A stretch of DNA of 64,000 nt, from the NCBI RefSeq assembly GCF_004359195.1, contig NZ_CP037954.1, positions 2,728,001-2,792,000 on the forward strand, in the 5' to 3' direction. Made by a program: the position numbers and the translations under genes. This document shows, piece by piece, positions 1 to 8,157 of the stretch. The notes below the pieces were generated by a model. The model searched no databases. It had not been told where the DNA came from and saw nothing but the letters and a program-made list of their open reading frames with translations. Source of the stretch: Chryseobacterium salivictor (GTDB lineage: Bacteria > Bacteroidota > Bacteroidia > Flavobacteriales > Weeksellaceae). Numbering within the stretch: the first letter of the stretch is position 1; each line of letters begins with the position of its first letter.

Positions 1-402
1 TATAATGCATATTCCACCCACTGAGAAGTTCTTTCACCCCGAGCTGATTTTTCATCAGGACCTCTCCACCTGCTGACCATTCCGATTGAAGCGGTTTAGG
101 AATCAGAAAAAATACGGATGACTTCAATCTCTGGCGGAGGTTTTATCAAACTTCAGAAGTTTTCAAAAAATTAAACCTGTACAAAACCGCTTGAACTGCC
201 TCGGAGGAATGACAATACCAATAAAAACAGGCAGGCGGCATCAGATGACCGGAAGTTTCAAAAGATGACGAAAATCCAATATTTCAAAATCTGTGCTTCG
301 TATTCCGGCGACAGGGATGCGCTATAGATCATTTTATAAAATGATTCCTGTCACAAATTAAAAACATATAAATTCGGAAATTTACTTAATAAATACTGCA
401 AG
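1..402. other. Intergenic, no gene seen
   Basis: No reading frame with protein-like composition is visible. The only structure seen is an inverted pair, AAGCGGTTT near 91-99 and AAACCGCTT near 185-193. The last 50 bases are AT-rich and probably carry the promoter of the transpeptidase gene, but no clean TAnnTTTG motif is present. Confidence 0.5.
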
Positions 403-1749
403 ATGAAAGCGATTTTGTATTTCCATGTTATTCTGCTCGCCGTTATTCAGATCAGCGGCCAGAATATCCGGTTAGACCTCTTTCTTGCGGACACCGCCAA
501 TTGGCGTACCCTCCATTATCCAAAAACAGTGAAGCGTTTTTATGAACAAAACGGGTTTAAATACGCTTGGATGGATTCGGAAAAAGATCTTTTACAGGGC
601 GCAGTTGCTTTGCTGGCAAGTGCACCCCAGTACGGAATGTCTTCTTATGCCAATCAGCCGCAGGAGTTTTCTGCCGAAAAATTAAAAAAGGCGGCGCATC
701 CTACCACCGCAAAGGATTCTGTTGCGATGATCAGAAATGACATTCTGATTACAGATCAACTTATCACATTTCTCAACCATCTTCATTTTGGAAAGTATAA
801 CCCTTTTTATAAAGCCGATGAGATCGATGAACGGAATATAGACGGCTTCCGTGCCGACGAAATCCTGGCGGGCGCCCTTAGAAAACGGAATCTGCAAAAT
901 GCAGCTTCCGAAGCACAGCCAAAAATAAAAGCCTATCAGGATCTTCAAAATTATTTGAGGAGAACGTTTTCCGGCGATAATGAGGTTCCTCCGGAGACGG
1001 TGACCAAAATAATCATCAATATGGAACGCCTGCGGTGGGTGGACACTGATGAAGACTCCTATATCCTCGTGAACATCCCTTCCTACACCTTAGAATTCCA
1101 TCAGGCAGGAAAAATATCGGAGTTCAAAGTTATCGTGGGAAAACCTTCCAATAAAAGCCCTGTGCTGAAAAGTGCCATTCATTATTTTACCACCGCACCG
1201 GTCTGGGTGGTTCCTCAGAGCATCATGATGAAAGAAATCCTGCCCAAAATCTTAAAAAACAGGCAGTATTTAACCAACCATCATTATTCATTTTACAATA
1301 AAGAAGGACACCCGATAAAGGGGAACAGCACCACCCTGAAAGCCGTGCGCAGCAACCCATCTCAGTTCACGGTAAGACAGTCTGCCGGGCCCGGCAATGC
1401 GCTGGGTGCAATAGTATTCCGGTTTCCCAACCCTTATCATGTATACCTGCATGATACGTCCCAGCCCAATTTATTTCATCAGGAATACAGAGCGCTGAGC
1501 CACGGATGCATTCGGGTGGAAGACGCAAAACAACTCGCAGGCCTGCTGCTTACAGGCGACGGTGCTGCCAACCAAATCCCAGAGTTGGAAGAGGCAATGC
1601 AGACGTATACCCGAAAAGATTTTATTTTAAAAAAACCGGTGCCCTTCATGATCTCTTACCTCACCTGTAGAATACACCAGGGAAAACCTGAGATGTTCAG
1701 AGACATTTATGGTCTGGATAAAAATCTGGAACAAAAGTTCCCAAACTGA
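403..1749 (+). CDS. L,D-transpeptidase, YkuD/YcbB-like
   Basis: Secreted or periplasmic peptidoglycan cross-linking enzyme that forms 3-3 (mDap-mDap) links, inferred from family. The 448-residue product begins with a hydrophobic signal segment (about residues 1-19). The C-terminal half carries the YkuD catalytic signature: a histidine in YLHDTSQPNLF, then SHGCIRVEDA with the nucleophile Cys369. The N-terminal half has the helical region typical of YcbB-type enzymes (repeated LNHLHFGKYNP-like segment near residues 125-140). It is somewhat short for the YcbB group, but no truncation is visible. The start is the first ATG after an AT-rich leader. The universal stress gene follows after 20 bp, so the two may be cotranscribed. 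Confident on family; the exact cross-linking role is inferred. Confidence 0.9.
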   Translation: MKAILYFHVILLAVIQISGQNIRLDLFLADTANWRTLHYPKTVKRFYEQNGFKYAWMDSEKDLLQGAVALLASAPQYGMSSYANQPQEFSAEKLKKAAHPTTAKDSVAMIRNDILITDQLITFLNHLHFGKYNPFYKADEIDERNIDGFRADEILAGALRKRNLQNAASEAQPKIKAYQDLQNYLRRTFSGDNEVPPETVTKIIINMERLRWVDTDEDSYILVNIPSYTLEFHQAGKISEFKVIVGKPSNKSPVLKSAIHYFTTAPVWVVPQSIMMKEILPKILKNRQYLTNHHYSFYNKEGHPIKGNSTTLKAVRSNPSQFTVRQSAGPGNALGAIVFRFPNPYHVYLHDTSQPNLFHQEYRALSHGCIRVEDAKQLAGLLLTGDGAANQIPELEEAMQTYTRKDFILKKPVPFMISYLTCRIHQGKPEMFRDIYGLDKNLEQKFPN

Positions 1750-1769
1750 TAATTTAAAAAACACCTATT

Positions 1770-2642
1770 ATGAGAACAATTCTGGTTCCGACCGATTTTT
1801 CAGAACCCTCCAAAAACGCTGCTCATTATGCCCTGAACATGGCCATAGGCCTCAAGGCAGACCTCCACCTCTGTAACGCGTTTACCGTACCAGCCGAAAG
1901 CCCTGTAATGAGCGGGGTTACCTGGTCTTTGTACGAATATCCCGACCTCAAGGAAGAGATCAACAAAGACCTGAAAAAGTTTGCCAACACATTAGAAAAA
2001 AAAGAAACTGTTCTGGCGGCAGATGCTCCTACCCTCTTTCATCCCACCATTTCTTATTCCTGTGAACGGGAAGATCTGGTAAGTTTTATTCATACCACCG
2101 CCATTGCAACAGATGCTATTCTGATTGTTATGGGAATGACAGGGGGCGGAAAGCTAAACCAGCTCCTCTTTGGAAGCAACAGTCTGAAAATGATTGACAA
2201 AACGCAGCATCCCCTACTCATCATTCCCCACCATCACCGCTACCAGGCTATCCGGAAAATTGCGTTCGCGACGGACCTGAGTACGGAAGATAAAAAAACC
2301 GCACAGGCTTTATCCAAGTTGGCGGAATATTTTGATGCCGAACTCCTGATCAGTCATGTTATTGATTTTAATGAAAAACTGGATAATGATGCGTATGAGC
2401 ACAAAAAAGATCTTTTCATTCAAGACATTCCGGGGAAAACCAGCTACCTGCCCATTGAAGAGAAAGGGATCGACAGTGGCCTGGATGTTTTAAGAAATAA
2501 GGATCTGGATCTGCTGGTGATGGGGCACCAGCATAAAGTGTTTTTCGACAGGTTAACCGAGGGCAGCCACAGCATCAGACAGGCCCGTAAACTGCATCTT
2601 CCATTAATGGTTATTCCGCAGGGGGTCCCTCTCCTGTTCTGA
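1770..2642 (+). CDS. Universal stress protein, tandem UspA domains
   Basis: Cytoplasmic stress protein of the UspA family with two fused domains. Domain 1 starts at residue 1 (ILVPTDFSEPSKNAAHYAL) and ends at the ATP-loop-like segment IVMGMTGGGKLNQLLFGS with a following PLLIIP strand (about residues 120-152). Domain 2 starts near residue 160 (KIAFATDLSTEDKKTAQAL) and ends with LVMGHQHKVFFDRLTEGS and PLMVIPQG. The G-2x-G-9x-G(S/T) nucleotide-binding pattern is better preserved in domain 1. It lies 20 bp after the transpeptidase gene and is followed by a strong stem-loop. Context with heat-shock and redox genes suggests a role in stationary phase or oxygen/energy stress, which is inference. Confidence 0.92.
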   Translation: MRTILVPTDFSEPSKNAAHYALNMAIGLKADLHLCNAFTVPAESPVMSGVTWSLYEYPDLKEEINKDLKKFANTLEKKETVLAADAPTLFHPTISYSCEREDLVSFIHTTAIATDAILIVMGMTGGGKLNQLLFGSNSLKMIDKTQHPLLIIPHHHRYQAIRKIAFATDLSTEDKKTAQALSKLAEYFDAELLISHVIDFNEKLDNDAYEHKKDLFIQDIPGKTSYLPIEEKGIDSGLDVLRNKDLDLLVMGHQHKVFFDRLTEGSHSIRQARKLHLPLMVIPQGVPLLF

Positions 2643-2658
2643 TCAGATTCCATTTTGA

Positions 2659-2692
2659 GGGCCGTAATAAAACCCCACAGGTATTACGGCCC
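2659..2692 (+). terminator. Stem-loop downstream of Usp gene
   Basis: GGGCCGTAATA (2659-2669) and TATTACGGCCC (2682-2692) form a perfect 11-bp stem with a 12-nt loop, 16 bp after the Usp stop codon. There is no T-tract on either side, so it may be an RNA-stabilising hairpin or a weak terminator. Confidence 0.55.
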
Positions 2693-2739
2693 AACCGCAT
2701 CAGTCAACATTTTTCATCATAAATAAGGGTAAGGGTTTT

Positions 2740-2747
2740 TAAATTTG
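2740..2747 (+). promoter_or_regulatory. Putative -7 box of histidine kinase gene
   Basis: TAAATTTG matches the Bacteroidota -7 consensus TAnnTTTG and lies 36 bp before the kinase ATG. No convincing -33 TTG was found at the usual distance. Confidence 0.45.
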
Positions 2748-2782
2748 TAACTTCGTATATTCGGGTACCTTACACTGCCGCC

Positions 2783-4027
2783 ATGGAAAACGCCAGACTT
2801 TTGCAGGCCGTTATAACCACAGCTCTTGACGGGATTATCACTGTGGACAGTAGCGGTATGATAGAACGCATTAATCCGGCAGGTCTAAAAATATTTGGTT
2901 ATCAAAATGATGAACTGGTTGGTCAGAACGTTTCCATCCTGATGCCCGAACCTGACAGGAGCGAGCACCATCAGTATATGCAGCACTACCGGAAGACAGG
3001 TGAGAAAAAATCCATTGGAAAGATTCGGGAGGTGATCGGACAAAGAAAAGACGGTACTCAATTTCCCCTAAGACTCGCTGTAAGTGAAGTGCAGTATCTG
3101 GACAGAATGATCTATACCGCATTTCTTCATGACCTCACCAGAGAGAAAGAAACCGAGGAGATCCTTAAAAAATACACCGGCGAACTCGAAGAACTGGTAG
3201 AAGAGCGCACTAAAAGTCTGCAGCAAATGCTTACTGAACTTCAGCAAGCCAAAGAAGAGCTGCACCAGTCTCTTGAAAAAGAAAAAGAACTCAGCCACCT
3301 GAAAAGCCGTCTGGTATCCATGGCCTCCCATGAGTTGCGTACTCCACTAAGTGCTATGCAGCTTTCTATAGCCCTCATTGAAAAATATCTCGAGCGTTCA
3401 GAGCGGGTGCCGGTGGTAAAATACCTCCATCAGCTGAAAAATGCCATCGGCAATCTCAATGCTATTCTCAATGAGTTTCTTTCGGCGGAAAAACTTGAAA
3501 TCGGCATTACTACTCCGGTTAACCGTCTTTTTGATGTTTTAAAGTTTGCTGAAGAACTCCGGGACGAAATGCAGCTGATCAGCAAGACCAATCAGGTCAT
3601 TACTTACCGGCATACCGGCTCTGAACGCCAGATAAATCTGGATCAATATCTGATAAGGCACTGCCTGACTAATCTGATTACCAATGCTGTGAAATATTCA
3701 GGTGAAAATACCGTAATTGAATTTTCCACAGAAATTACTGATCAGCAGTATCTTTTTACCGTTAAAGACAATGGCATAGGCATCCCTGAAAATGATCATG
3801 CTTTGATTTTTGAGCCTTTTTTCAGGGCACACAACACCGGCAACATTTCCGGAACAGGATTGGGCCTAAGTATCGTGGATAGTTATGTCAACCTGATGAA
3901 TGGAGAAATTCATTTCACCAGTTCCCTGAATCAGGGTACGCAATTTACATTATCCTTCTGTAAGACAAAGGATGAAACCAAAGATACGCTGCAAACGCCA
4001 TCCATAAATACGGACTTTACTTATTGA
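2783..4027 (+). CDS. PAS-domain sensor histidine kinase
   Basis: Soluble two-component sensor kinase; no membrane segment is visible in its 414 residues. An N-terminal PAS domain of FixL/KinA type (about residues 8-125, with ALDGIITVDSSGMIERINPA and FGYQNDELVGQN) is followed by a coiled coil (about 128-172, EEILKKYTGELEELVEERTK). The HisKA domain has MASHELRTPLSAMQL with the phospho-acceptor His183. The HATPase_c domain has the N box NLITNAVKYS, the G1 box DNGIGIPE and the G2 box GTGLGLSIVDSY. No response regulator is encoded nearby, so the partner is unknown. The stress-gene neighbourhood suggests it senses redox, oxygen or energy state, but no haem ligand can be asserted from sequence. Confidence 0.9.
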   Translation: MENARLLQAVITTALDGIITVDSSGMIERINPAGLKIFGYQNDELVGQNVSILMPEPDRSEHHQYMQHYRKTGEKKSIGKIREVIGQRKDGTQFPLRLAVSEVQYLDRMIYTAFLHDLTREKETEEILKKYTGELEELVEERTKSLQQMLTELQQAKEELHQSLEKEKELSHLKSRLVSMASHELRTPLSAMQLSIALIEKYLERSERVPVVKYLHQLKNAIGNLNAILNEFLSAEKLEIGITTPVNRLFDVLKFAEELRDEMQLISKTNQVITYRHTGSERQINLDQYLIRHCLTNLITNAVKYSGENTVIEFSTEITDQQYLFTVKDNGIGIPENDHALIFEPFFRAHNTGNISGTGLGLSIVDSYVNLMNGEIHFTSSLNQGTQFTLSFCKTKDETKDTLQTPSINTDFTY

Positions 4028-4450
4028 GAATCATGACGTCCTCCGGCGGGATAAGGAGCAGAGCATCCTGCGTTGGCGGGCTTCAAAAAGCATAAATCAG
4101 CATGGTGGTCGCTCGTTTGGAAGGCATTCCTTTTCGTTGAGGCGGCGGGGCAGCATGGCCTGATTACCGTTGATCAGTACAGGTTTCCTGCCACCACTTC
4201 CTGAAAGCGCGCACTTTTTCCGGTACTATTTCCTGTCGCTGGGTCGCTGCTGAGAATTGCTGCTGACTCTGTATGCACAGATTCAATGTCGCCCGGTACC
4301 CTCAGATCCCATCACCGGTGTTTCACCCCGCGAACATTCGCAGTTTGTGAAAAAAAGTGATTAGAATCATTTCAAAAAACAACCGCAATCATGGCACACC
4401 ATAAGGAGGGATTTTACCTTTGATGTATTAACCAACAAAAATAGATTGTC
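4028..4450. other. Intergenic with promoter of hsp20 gene
   Basis: No protein-coding frame is recognised in this comparatively GC-rich stretch. TACCTTTG at 4415-4422 is a consensus -7 element 28 bp before the small heat-shock gene. The rest (4028-4400) could be decayed coding sequence, but I could not identify it. Confidence 0.5.
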
Positions 4451-4882
4451 ATGAAAACCTTAGAAAGAATCAACACGCTGCCTACTTTTGAATCCATGAT
4501 GGAAGATTTCTGGAATACCGATGGGTTTTTGAACCAACCCATGCTGGCAAAGAACAATTATCCCAATGTCAACATCCTTGATCAGGACTCTAAGTATGAA
4601 ATCACCGTTTCTGCACCCGGTTTTAAGAAAGAAGATTTCAAACTGGATCTGGACAACGGCTTTCTCAGCATCAGTGCAGAAACCAGCAAGGAAAGCAAAG
4701 AAGAGAAAAAAAATTACCTGAGAAGGGAATTCTCCACCTCCTCTTTCTGCCGAAGTTTCCGTTTGCCTGATAATGTTACGGACGAACAGATCAAGGCGAA
4801 TTACAAGGACGGCCTGTTGAGCATCAATATTGCTAAAGTGGATAACGGTAAAACAAATCACAAACAAATTAAAATCGAGTAA
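4451..4882 (+). CDS. Small heat-shock protein, Hsp20/alpha-crystallin
   Basis: ATP-independent holdase chaperone that binds unfolding proteins in the cytoplasm. The 143 residues have the usual Hsp20 layout: a short N-terminal arm with aromatic residues (MMEDFWNTDGF), an alpha-crystallin domain from about residue 36 (YPNVNILDQDSKYEITVSAP) including the conserved GFKKEDFKLDLDNG segment and the A-x-x-x-GLL signature (ANYKDGLLSI), and a short tail ending in an I-x-I motif. Length matches the family. A TAnnTTTG promoter lies just upstream and GC-rich intergenic sequence on both sides suggests it is monocistronic. Family assignment is secure. Confidence 0.93.
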   Translation: MKTLERINTLPTFESMMEDFWNTDGFLNQPMLAKNNYPNVNILDQDSKYEITVSAPGFKKEDFKLDLDNGFLSISAETSKESKEEKKNYLRREFSTSSFCRSFRLPDNVTDEQIKANYKDGLLSINIAKVDNGKTNHKQIKIE

Positions 4883-4989
4883 AAAAGGAAATGCGCTTAA
4901 AGGTATCGCCCAATAACCCGGAAATTACCCGGGAAAACAGCGCGTTTAAAACGGGAATACTAATTTTTTTTTAAATCGAACGTAAAACC

Positions 4990-5055
4990 ATGAAAAAGAA
5001 CTCTTTAGTCCTGCGAAAAGGAGGAAAGTACATACGCAGGATTGAAGCAGGATAA
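4990..5055 (+). CDS. Possible 21-residue basic peptide
   Basis: An ATG frame encodes MKKNSLVLRKGGKYIRRIEA plus Gly, rich in Lys and Arg, and ends 15 bp before a strong stem-loop. The arrangement (peptide then hairpin) resembles a short transcript, but length alone gives little support and no homologue is known to me. It could be chance. Confidence 0.25.
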   Translation: MKKNSLVLRKGGKYIRRIEAG

Positions 5056-5070
5056 CACGGGATCAACTTA

Positions 5071-5121
5071 AAGCCCTGCCGGAAGTGGCAAATTGCCGCT
5101 CTGAGGATTCCGGCAGGGCTT
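5071..5121 (+). terminator. Long perfect stem-loop
   Basis: AAGCCCTGCCGGAA (5071-5084) and TTCCGGCAGGGCTT (5108-5121) are exact reverse complements (14 bp). The 23-nt loop itself contains a nested hairpin, GTGGCA/TGCCGC. There is no T-tract, so it may end or stabilise an hsp20 or peptide transcript, or block read-through between the convergent genes. Confidence 0.6.
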
Positions 5122-5314
5122 ACTATATCAAAATGATTCAAGGGTTGAGTCTGCTTTAAAAAATCAACTGGGGAGATTCTTATTCTGTCATGATAGTAAC
5201 CCGTCATTCACAAGGGACCTTTTTAACAGGGGATGCCATTGGCCAGCAGTGCTCAATATTAAATTTTGGCGGGAATCTGAATTTTTATCTCATTGCCTGA
5301 ATAGAAATAAGAAA

Positions 5315-5950
5315 TCAAACAGATTTCTGTTCTGTGCTTAATCTGTTCAGAAAATCAATAACTTCGTCATCGGTTACCTGAGAGAAATCATCGTAAAACT
5401 CCCCTACGGCTCTGAAATCTTCCGGCGCATAGAGACAGATCACCTCATCTGCTTTCTTCCGGAGCTTTCTCAGCGCTTCGGGAGCAGCCACCGGCGTCGC
5501 CACCACCACCTTTTCCGGGGCATGATGTTTCACCAAATCAACCGATAAGAGCATGGTGTTTCCGGTAGCAATCCCGTCGTCAACAATAATGACCGTTTTG
5601 TCTTTCAGATCAATGGAAGAGCGGTTGCCCATAAACTTTTTATAGCGGTCCTTCAGTGTCGCCCGGATTCTCACCGTTTCCCGTTCTATAAAGTCTTCAT
5701 CCATATTAAACCTCGGATCCACCACCCGTCCTTCCATACTCACGGAGCCCACTGCCAGTTCAGGGTTTTGGGGATGCCCGATTTTTTTGGTAAGCAGAAG
5801 GTCCAGGGGAAGATGCAGTTCTTTGGCGATGTAGAACCCCATAGGGACCGCACCCCGCGGAATGGCAAGGACCACTCCTTTGGTGTCCGCATATTTTTTC
5901 AGCAGGGGAACAAGACGCATCGCAGCGTCATATCGGTTATTAAAGATCAT
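5315..5950 (-). CDS. Phosphoribosyltransferase-domain protein
   Basis: Type I PRTase-fold protein of about 211 residues. The PRPP-binding signature IIVDDGIATGNTMLLSV is intact (about residues 116-132), and the N-terminal part has the conserved AIPRGAVPMGFYIAKEL segment. The start used is ATG 5950: longer frames reach back to 6118 but would run through the upstream hydrolase gene. This start overlaps the hydrolase stop by 11 bp, which fits translational coupling. In other bacteria this PRTase family is found next to, or fused with, a dienelactone-hydrolase-like domain; the pair here is the split form. The substrate is unknown. Co-location with stress genes is the only hint of role. Confidence 0.88.
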   Translation of the reverse strand: MIFNNRYDAAMRLVPLLKKYADTKGVVLAIPRGAVPMGFYIAKELHLPLDLLLTKKIGHPQNPELAVGSVSMEGRVVDPRFNMDEDFIERETVRIRATLKDRYKKFMGNRSSIDLKDKTVIIVDDGIATGNTMLLSVDLVKHHAPEKVVVATPVAAPEALRKLRKKADEVICLYAPEDFRAVGEFYDDFSQVTDDEVIDFLNRLSTEQKSV

Positions 5951-6617
5951 GGTGACTGTTTTTGGGTAAAGAATGATGTTCCTGAATACATTTTTGAAAC
6001 CATTCGGAAGCCAGTTCGGCGACTTCTTCAAGTTTTCCTTCTTCTTCAAATAGATGCGTCGCGCCTTCCACAATAACCAATTTCTTTTCGCACCGTAAAT
6101 CGTTGTACACTTCTTCATTCAGTTCGATGACCGGAACATCCAGACTGCCTACAATCAGGAGGGTGGGCGCTTTTACCAGCGGATAATCAGCATCAGCAAG
6201 ATCAGGACGGCCACCGCGAGAAACGATTGCGCTGATCAGCGTTCCCAGTCTTTCTGCCGCATTGATTGCAGATGCCGCACCGGTGCTTGCCCCGAAATAT
6301 CCAATCTTAAAGTTTTTATAGGCTTCCTGTTGGTGAATAAAATTCGTTACTTCTACCAGCCGCGCGGTAAGCAGATCAATGTCAAAACGGTTTTCATACA
6401 CGAGATCCTCATCGGGGGTAAGCAGATCGATAAGAAGGGTTGCCATTCCACTTTTATTCAGTACTCTCGCTACAAAAGCATTCCGCGAACTGAAACGGCT
6501 GCTTCCACTCCCGTGGCTGAAAATAACGATCGCGGCCGCTCCCGGAGGAACCGTTAAAATTCCTTTCAGTGAAATGTTCCCGAATGGGATGATCATTTCG
6601 TGATTTGAAGTATTCAT
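5940..6617 (-). CDS. Alpha/beta hydrolase, dienelactone hydrolase-like
   Basis: Cytoplasmic alpha/beta-hydrolase of 225 residues. The oxyanion region is FSHGSGSSRFSSRN (about residues 33-46), the nucleophile elbow is GYFGASTGAASA (G-x-S-x-G, about 107-118), the acid is probably in LIVGSLDVPVIE, and the catalytic His is in EGATHLFEEEG. It overlaps the downstream phosphoribosyltransferase gene by 11 bp, so the two are very likely one operon. Related proteins occur as fusions with that PRTase domain, so they probably act together. The natural substrate is not known. An ATG start at 6617 fits; the intergenic gap to the divergent esterase gene is short and must hold both promoters. Confidence 0.88.
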   Translation of the reverse strand: MNTSNHEMIIPFGNISLKGILTVPPGAAAIVIFSHGSGSSRFSSRNAFVARVLNKSGMATLLIDLLTPDEDLVYENRFDIDLLTARLVEVTNFIHQQEAYKNFKIGYFGASTGAASAINAAERLGTLISAIVSRGGRPDLADADYPLVKAPTLLIVGSLDVPVIELNEEVYNDLRCEKKLVIVEGATHLFEEEGKLEEVAELASEWFQKCIQEHHSLPKNSHHDL

Positions 6618-6701
6618 CGCTTTGCATTTATTGAGTCAAAGATAATCTGCTGAATGCCTGCATGTAATGATTTCAATCAGTAAAAAAAATGAAATTGGTC
6701 A

Positions 6702-6732
6702 TTGTTTTTAACGCAAAATATCGGTTCGTTTG
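6702..6732 (+). promoter_or_regulatory. Promoter of erythromycin-esterase-family gene
   Basis: TTG at 6702-6704, a 20-bp spacer, then TTCGTTTG at 6725-6732 (one mismatch to TAnnTTTG), followed 21 bp later by ATG 6753. This argues against the upstream TTG start at 6702, which would fall inside the -33 box. Confidence 0.55.
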
Positions 6733-6752
6733 CAGGACCAAAAACAGCTGCC

Positions 6753-8084
6753 ATGAAAATTTCATTATCAGAAGACCGTCATCTCATCAGCAGAGAACTT
6801 ATCCATACCATTACCGGTAATTCGGTGGAATTACAGTCTGCCGAAGACCTGGATCAACTGATTGATCAAATCGGTGACGCCCAGTATGTTCTGTTGGGTG
6901 AAGCTTCGCACGGCACCCATGAATACTACACATGGCGGAGCAAAATCAGCAAAAAACTGATTGCGGAAAAAGGATTTTCTTTCATCGCCGTCGAAGGAGA
7001 CTGGCCAGACTGCTACCGGGTCAACCGGTATGTAAAGAATTATCCGGATTCGGGCAAAAGCGCTTTCGAAGTGATGCACGCGTTCAACCGCTGGCCTACC
7101 TGGATGTGGGCCAACTGGGAAGTGGTAGCGTTAGCGGAATGGATGAAGAAGCACAATGAAAATCTCCCACGCGGTCAAAAAGCAGGATTTTACGGATTAG
7201 ATGTGTACAGTCTCTGGGAATCGATGGAAGCCATATTGAAATACCTGGGCAAAGTAGATCCTCAGGCACTTGAAATTGCCAAAAAAGCATTTCAGTGCTT
7301 TGAGCCCTACAGTGCCGAAGAAGGTCAGGCCTATGCCCGGGCAACCATGATGGTGCCTTTTTCCTGTGAGCGGGAAGTGATTGATCTGCTGAAAGAAATA
7401 AGAACCAGAATCTCCCACTATAATACCGATCACGAAGCGGTTTTCAGCGCCGGGCAAAATGCGGTCATCGCTGTGAACGCAGAAAAATATTACCGCACGA
7501 TGGTAAAAGGCGGACCTGAGTCGTGGAATATCCGCGACCGCCACATGATGGATACCCTGAACCGCCTGATGAAGTTTCACGGAAGCCATGCCAAAGGAAT
7601 CATCTGGGAACACAATACCCATATCGGTGATGCACGCGCAACAGATATGACTGCTGATGGAATGGTGAATGTAGGCCAGCTGGTGCGGGAGCAGCATGGG
7701 GATAACAACGCATTTGCCGTTGGCTTTGGCTCTTATAAAGGAACCGTGATTGCTGGAAATAACTGGGGAGCCGACATGCGCATCCTCCCTTTGCCCGAGG
7801 CTGCTCAGGGAAGCTGGGAATACCTCCTTCATCTTTGCGGCGCAAAAGACAGAATCGTATTCATGAATGACAGCATGAAAAAACGCTTTGGCAGTAAAAT
7901 GATTAAGCACCGCGCAGTCGGGGTGGTTTACCACCCGGAATATGAGCACCGAAACTATGTGCCAAGCCTGATGCCGCTCCGCTACGATGCATTTGTTTAT
8001 CTGGATGAAACAAAAGCGCTGCATCCGCTGCACGTTGCAAAAGATGTGCATCAGATCCCCGAAACCTATCCTTTTGGCGTCTAA
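6753..8084 (+). CDS. Erythromycin esterase family protein
   Basis: Member of the erythromycin esterase (EreA/EreB-like, PF05139) superfamily, 443 residues from ATG 6753. The family landmarks are present: GEASHGTHEYYTWR near the N-terminus (about residues 48-61), the VEGDWPDCYRVNRYV block, and WEHNTHIGDARATDM (about 272-286), which holds the conserved Glu/His residues. Most chromosomal members in stress clusters are not proven macrolide esterases, so a resistance role should not be assumed. It stands divergent to the hydrolase/PRTase operon and is followed after 73 bp by the alcohol dehydrogenase gene, so cotranscription is possible. Confidence 0.88.
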   Translation: MKISLSEDRHLISRELIHTITGNSVELQSAEDLDQLIDQIGDAQYVLLGEASHGTHEYYTWRSKISKKLIAEKGFSFIAVEGDWPDCYRVNRYVKNYPDSGKSAFEVMHAFNRWPTWMWANWEVVALAEWMKKHNENLPRGQKAGFYGLDVYSLWESMEAILKYLGKVDPQALEIAKKAFQCFEPYSAEEGQAYARATMMVPFSCEREVIDLLKEIRTRISHYNTDHEAVFSAGQNAVIAVNAEKYYRTMVKGGPESWNIRDRHMMDTLNRLMKFHGSHAKGIIWEHNTHIGDARATDMTADGMVNVGQLVREQHGDNNAFAVGFGSYKGTVIAGNNWGADMRILPLPEAAQGSWEYLLHLCGAKDRIVFMNDSMKKRFGSKMIKHRAVGVVYHPEYEHRNYVPSLMPLRYDAFVYLDETKALHPLHVAKDVHQIPETYPFGV

Positions 8085-8157
8085 GTACCTTGAACAGATA
8101 CCGACCTCATCCCGGTTACCATCAATGAAACCTACCGCATTTTCATAAAAAAGAGCC

